Shown here one piece after another: positions 62,683-64,000 of a DNA stretch of 64,000 nt. Where the stretch lies: contig NZ_JAIXST010000304.1 in assembly GCF_027484545.1 (NCBI RefSeq), positions 1-64,000 of the forward strand, read 5' to 3'. The notes below the pieces were generated by a model. It was not told where the DNA came from. It did no database searches and saw nothing but the letters and a program-made list of their open reading frames with translations. Both the position numbers and the translations under genes were made by a program. The stretch's first letter is position 1. Every line of letters starts with the position of its first letter. This stretch comes from Runella sp. GTDB taxonomy: Bacteria > Bacteroidota > Bacteroidia > Cytophagales > Spirosomataceae.

Positions 62683-63093
62683 ATGATTTCTAAAAAAGCC
62701 AAATATGCCCTTAAAGCCTTAAAGGTGTTGACCGAAGAATTCGGTAAAGGGCCTGTCCTGATTTCGCACGTTGCCGAACGCGAAAACATTCCCAAAAAAT
62801 TTCTGGAAGCCATTCTTCTGGAATTACGTAATCACGGCATTTTGTCAAGCCAAAAGGGCAAAGGAGGAGGATATATGTTAAGAGTTGAACCTGCACGTGT
62901 CAATTTTGCCCAGGTAATCCGGGTCATAGACGGCCCTATCGCCCCTACCCCCTGCGTATCACTTCATTTTTATGTGAAATGTGATGATTGCATTGATGAA
63001 GCGACTTGTGCCCTACGACCCGTAATGGAGCAAGTAAGAGACGCCAACTTAGGAGTGTACGAAGAAACTACATTGGCTATTTTTGTAAAATAG
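62683..63093 (+). CDS. Rrf2 family transcriptional regulator
   Basis: 136 residues with an N-terminal winged helix (KAKYALKALKVLTEEFG, then LISHVAERENIPKKFLEAILLELRNHGIL) and GKGGGYML as wing. Cys91, Cys100, Cys103 and Cys109 (CVS...KCDDC...TC) are in place for an iron-sulfur cluster, as in IscR/RsrR-type members. Possible targets are not adjacent. It ends 2 bp from the converging uvrA. Confidence 0.93.
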   Translation: MISKKAKYALKALKVLTEEFGKGPVLISHVAERENIPKKFLEAILLELRNHGILSSQKGKGGGYMLRVEPARVNFAQVIRVIDGPIAPTPCVSLHFYVKCDDCIDEATCALRPVMEQVRDANLGVYEETTLAIFVK

Positions 63094-63095
63094 GC

Positions 63096-64000
63096 TTAAT
63101 TCATTTTTTCTTTCAAAAACGAGGCAGTGTAATTATCGTCGAGTTGAATCATGGCTTCTGGAGTGCCGACAAAAGTTATATACCCACCTTTGTCTCCTCC
63201 TTCGGGGCCAAGGTCAATGATCCAATCGGCAGATTTAATGATTTCAACATTGTGTTCAATGACAATAACCGTGTCACCTTGGTTGACGAGGGCATTCAGT
63301 GCTTTGAGCAGTTTTTGAATATCATGGAAGTGCAAACCGGTTGTAGGCTCATCAAAGATAAACAGCGAGCGTCCTTGGTTGGGATTTGACTTACTTAAGA
63401 AAAACGCCAATTTTACCCGTTGCGCTTCTCCTCCTGATAAGGTATTGGAAGATTGACCTAATTTGACATATCCAAGCCCTACATCCTGTAAGGGTTGCAT
63501 TCGTTCGGCGAGTTTGGGTTCTTCTGTATGGAAGAACTCAATCGCTTCATCCACTGTCATATTTAATATATCGGCAATATCCGCAGATTCGCCCGTAGGG
63601 CGCTGATAACGTACATCCAGAATTTCCTGCTTAAAGCGTTTGCCTCCGCAGGCTTCACATTTAAGATAAATATCGGCCATAAATTGCATCTCAATTTTAA
63701 CCTGACCTTCTCCCTGACAGGTTTCACAACGGCCTCCCTCTACATTAAACGAAAAATGAGATGGCTTGTAACCGCGTGCTTTTGCCACTGGCACTTCGCT
63801 CATCATCTGACGTATATAGTCATAAGCTTTGATGTACGTGACCGGATTGGAGCGTGATGATTTTCCAATGGGATTTTGATCCACCATTTCGATGTTATCA
63901 ATGCGGTCAATACTTCCCGTTAGGTTGGAATACTTGCCGCCTTCATCGTTGTATTCGCCTTTTTGCCGAGCCAATGCAGGAAACAGGATTTTACGAATAA
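63096..64000 (-). CDS. uvrA: Excinuclease ABC subunit A, C-terminal part (5' end outside window)
   Basis: About 301 residues reaching the window edge in one frame (IRKILFPALARQKGEY), so the gene continues beyond 64000. The zinc-finger CETCQGEGQVKIEM ... CEACGGKRF, the ABC signature TLSGGEAQRVKLA and Walker B FIFDEPTTGLHF with VIVIEHN are all UvrA-specific. It recognises DNA lesions in nucleotide excision repair. The TTG or ATT near 63974 is not a start. Confidence 0.97.
   Translation of the reverse strand, partial: IRKILFPALARQKGEYNDEGGKYSNLTGSIDRIDNIEMVDQNPIGKSSRSNPVTYIKAYDYIRQMMSEVPVAKARGYKPSHFSFNVEGGRCETCQGEGQVKIEMQFMADIYLKCEACGGKRFKQEILDVRYQRPTGESADIADILNMTVDEAIEFFHTEEPKLAERMQPLQDVGLGYVKLGQSSNTLSGGEAQRVKLAFFLSKSNPNQGRSLFIFDEPTTGLHFHDIQKLLKALNALVNQGDTVIVIEHNVEIIKSADWIIDLGPEGGDKGGYITFVGTPEAMIQLDDNYTASFLKEKMN

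Overview
The window reads as a chromosomal stretch of a Bacteroidota bacterium, most likely a Cytophagales member of the Runella/Spirosoma/Dyadobacter kind (inference from gene content; no marker gene was compared). Support comes from a SusC/SusD operon, a GLPGLI-family protein beside an outer-membrane TonB-type protein, LytS/LytTR two-component genes, carboxynorspermidine decarboxylase, near absence of Shine-Dalgarno sequences, and promoters of the Bacteroidota type (TTTG, about 20 bp, TAnnTTTG). The clearest such promoter lies in front of rpsL at 27322-27353. Genes are dense and mostly ordinary in the first 21 kb. No prophage, transposase or CRISPR array is visible.

Layout. 1-1.8 kb: end of an envelope/two-component operon. 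2-9 kb: alkane-monooxygenase-like hydroxylase, ArsC-like protein plus WecB, acyltransferase, YitT transporter, then the nucleotide-sugar genes rfbB and galE. 8.6-12.4 kb: SirB1-type protein, phosphopantetheinyl transferase, WD40 protein, MATE exporter. 12.5-17.4 kb: an outer-membrane biogenesis operon uppS-bamA-ompH-ompH closed by a strong terminator. 17.4-21.1 kb: GLPGLI protein and a large outer-membrane protein. 21.6-25.9 kb: a type III restriction-modification pair sitting directly downstream of rpsL-rpsG, with an orphan antitoxin-like gene between. 27.4-30.8 kb: rhodanese and TSUP transporter next to a NarX/NarL-like two-component pair, separated by a perfect 35-bp palindrome.

32.9-42.5 kb is the strangest part. 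It is dense in GC-rich palindromic repeats, including a short hairpin with core GCGGCGGACCG that occurs five times within 8.4 kb. One compound repeat sits in frame inside the membrane core of a HupE/UreJ-like gene, adding 30 codons. The same neighbourhood holds three broken genes: a LytS-type kinase with an in-frame amber, a DUF3500 lipoprotein with a frameshift at a G5 run, and a second DUF3500 gene with an ochre right after its signal peptide. They flank an intact LytTR regulator and the HupE gene.

42.6-44.9 kb holds a compact AT-rich two-gene unit, an ABC-type ATPase overlapping a small predicted PD-(D/E)XK nuclease, next to tRNA-Arg(CCT) and a decayed tRNA copy. It is the best candidate for an undescribed (probably defence) system. 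45-53 kb: HflX, hydrolases, an S9 peptidase, a methyltransferase, a PfkB kinase and a cytochrome c/copper monooxygenase-like fusion. 53.2-53.9 kb: a DUF4160/DUF2442 pair bracketed by two identical 28-bp hairpins. 54-60 kb: a SusC-SusD-lipoprotein uptake operon. 60.5-64 kb: patatin, NspC, an Rrf2 regulator and the 3' part of uvrA.
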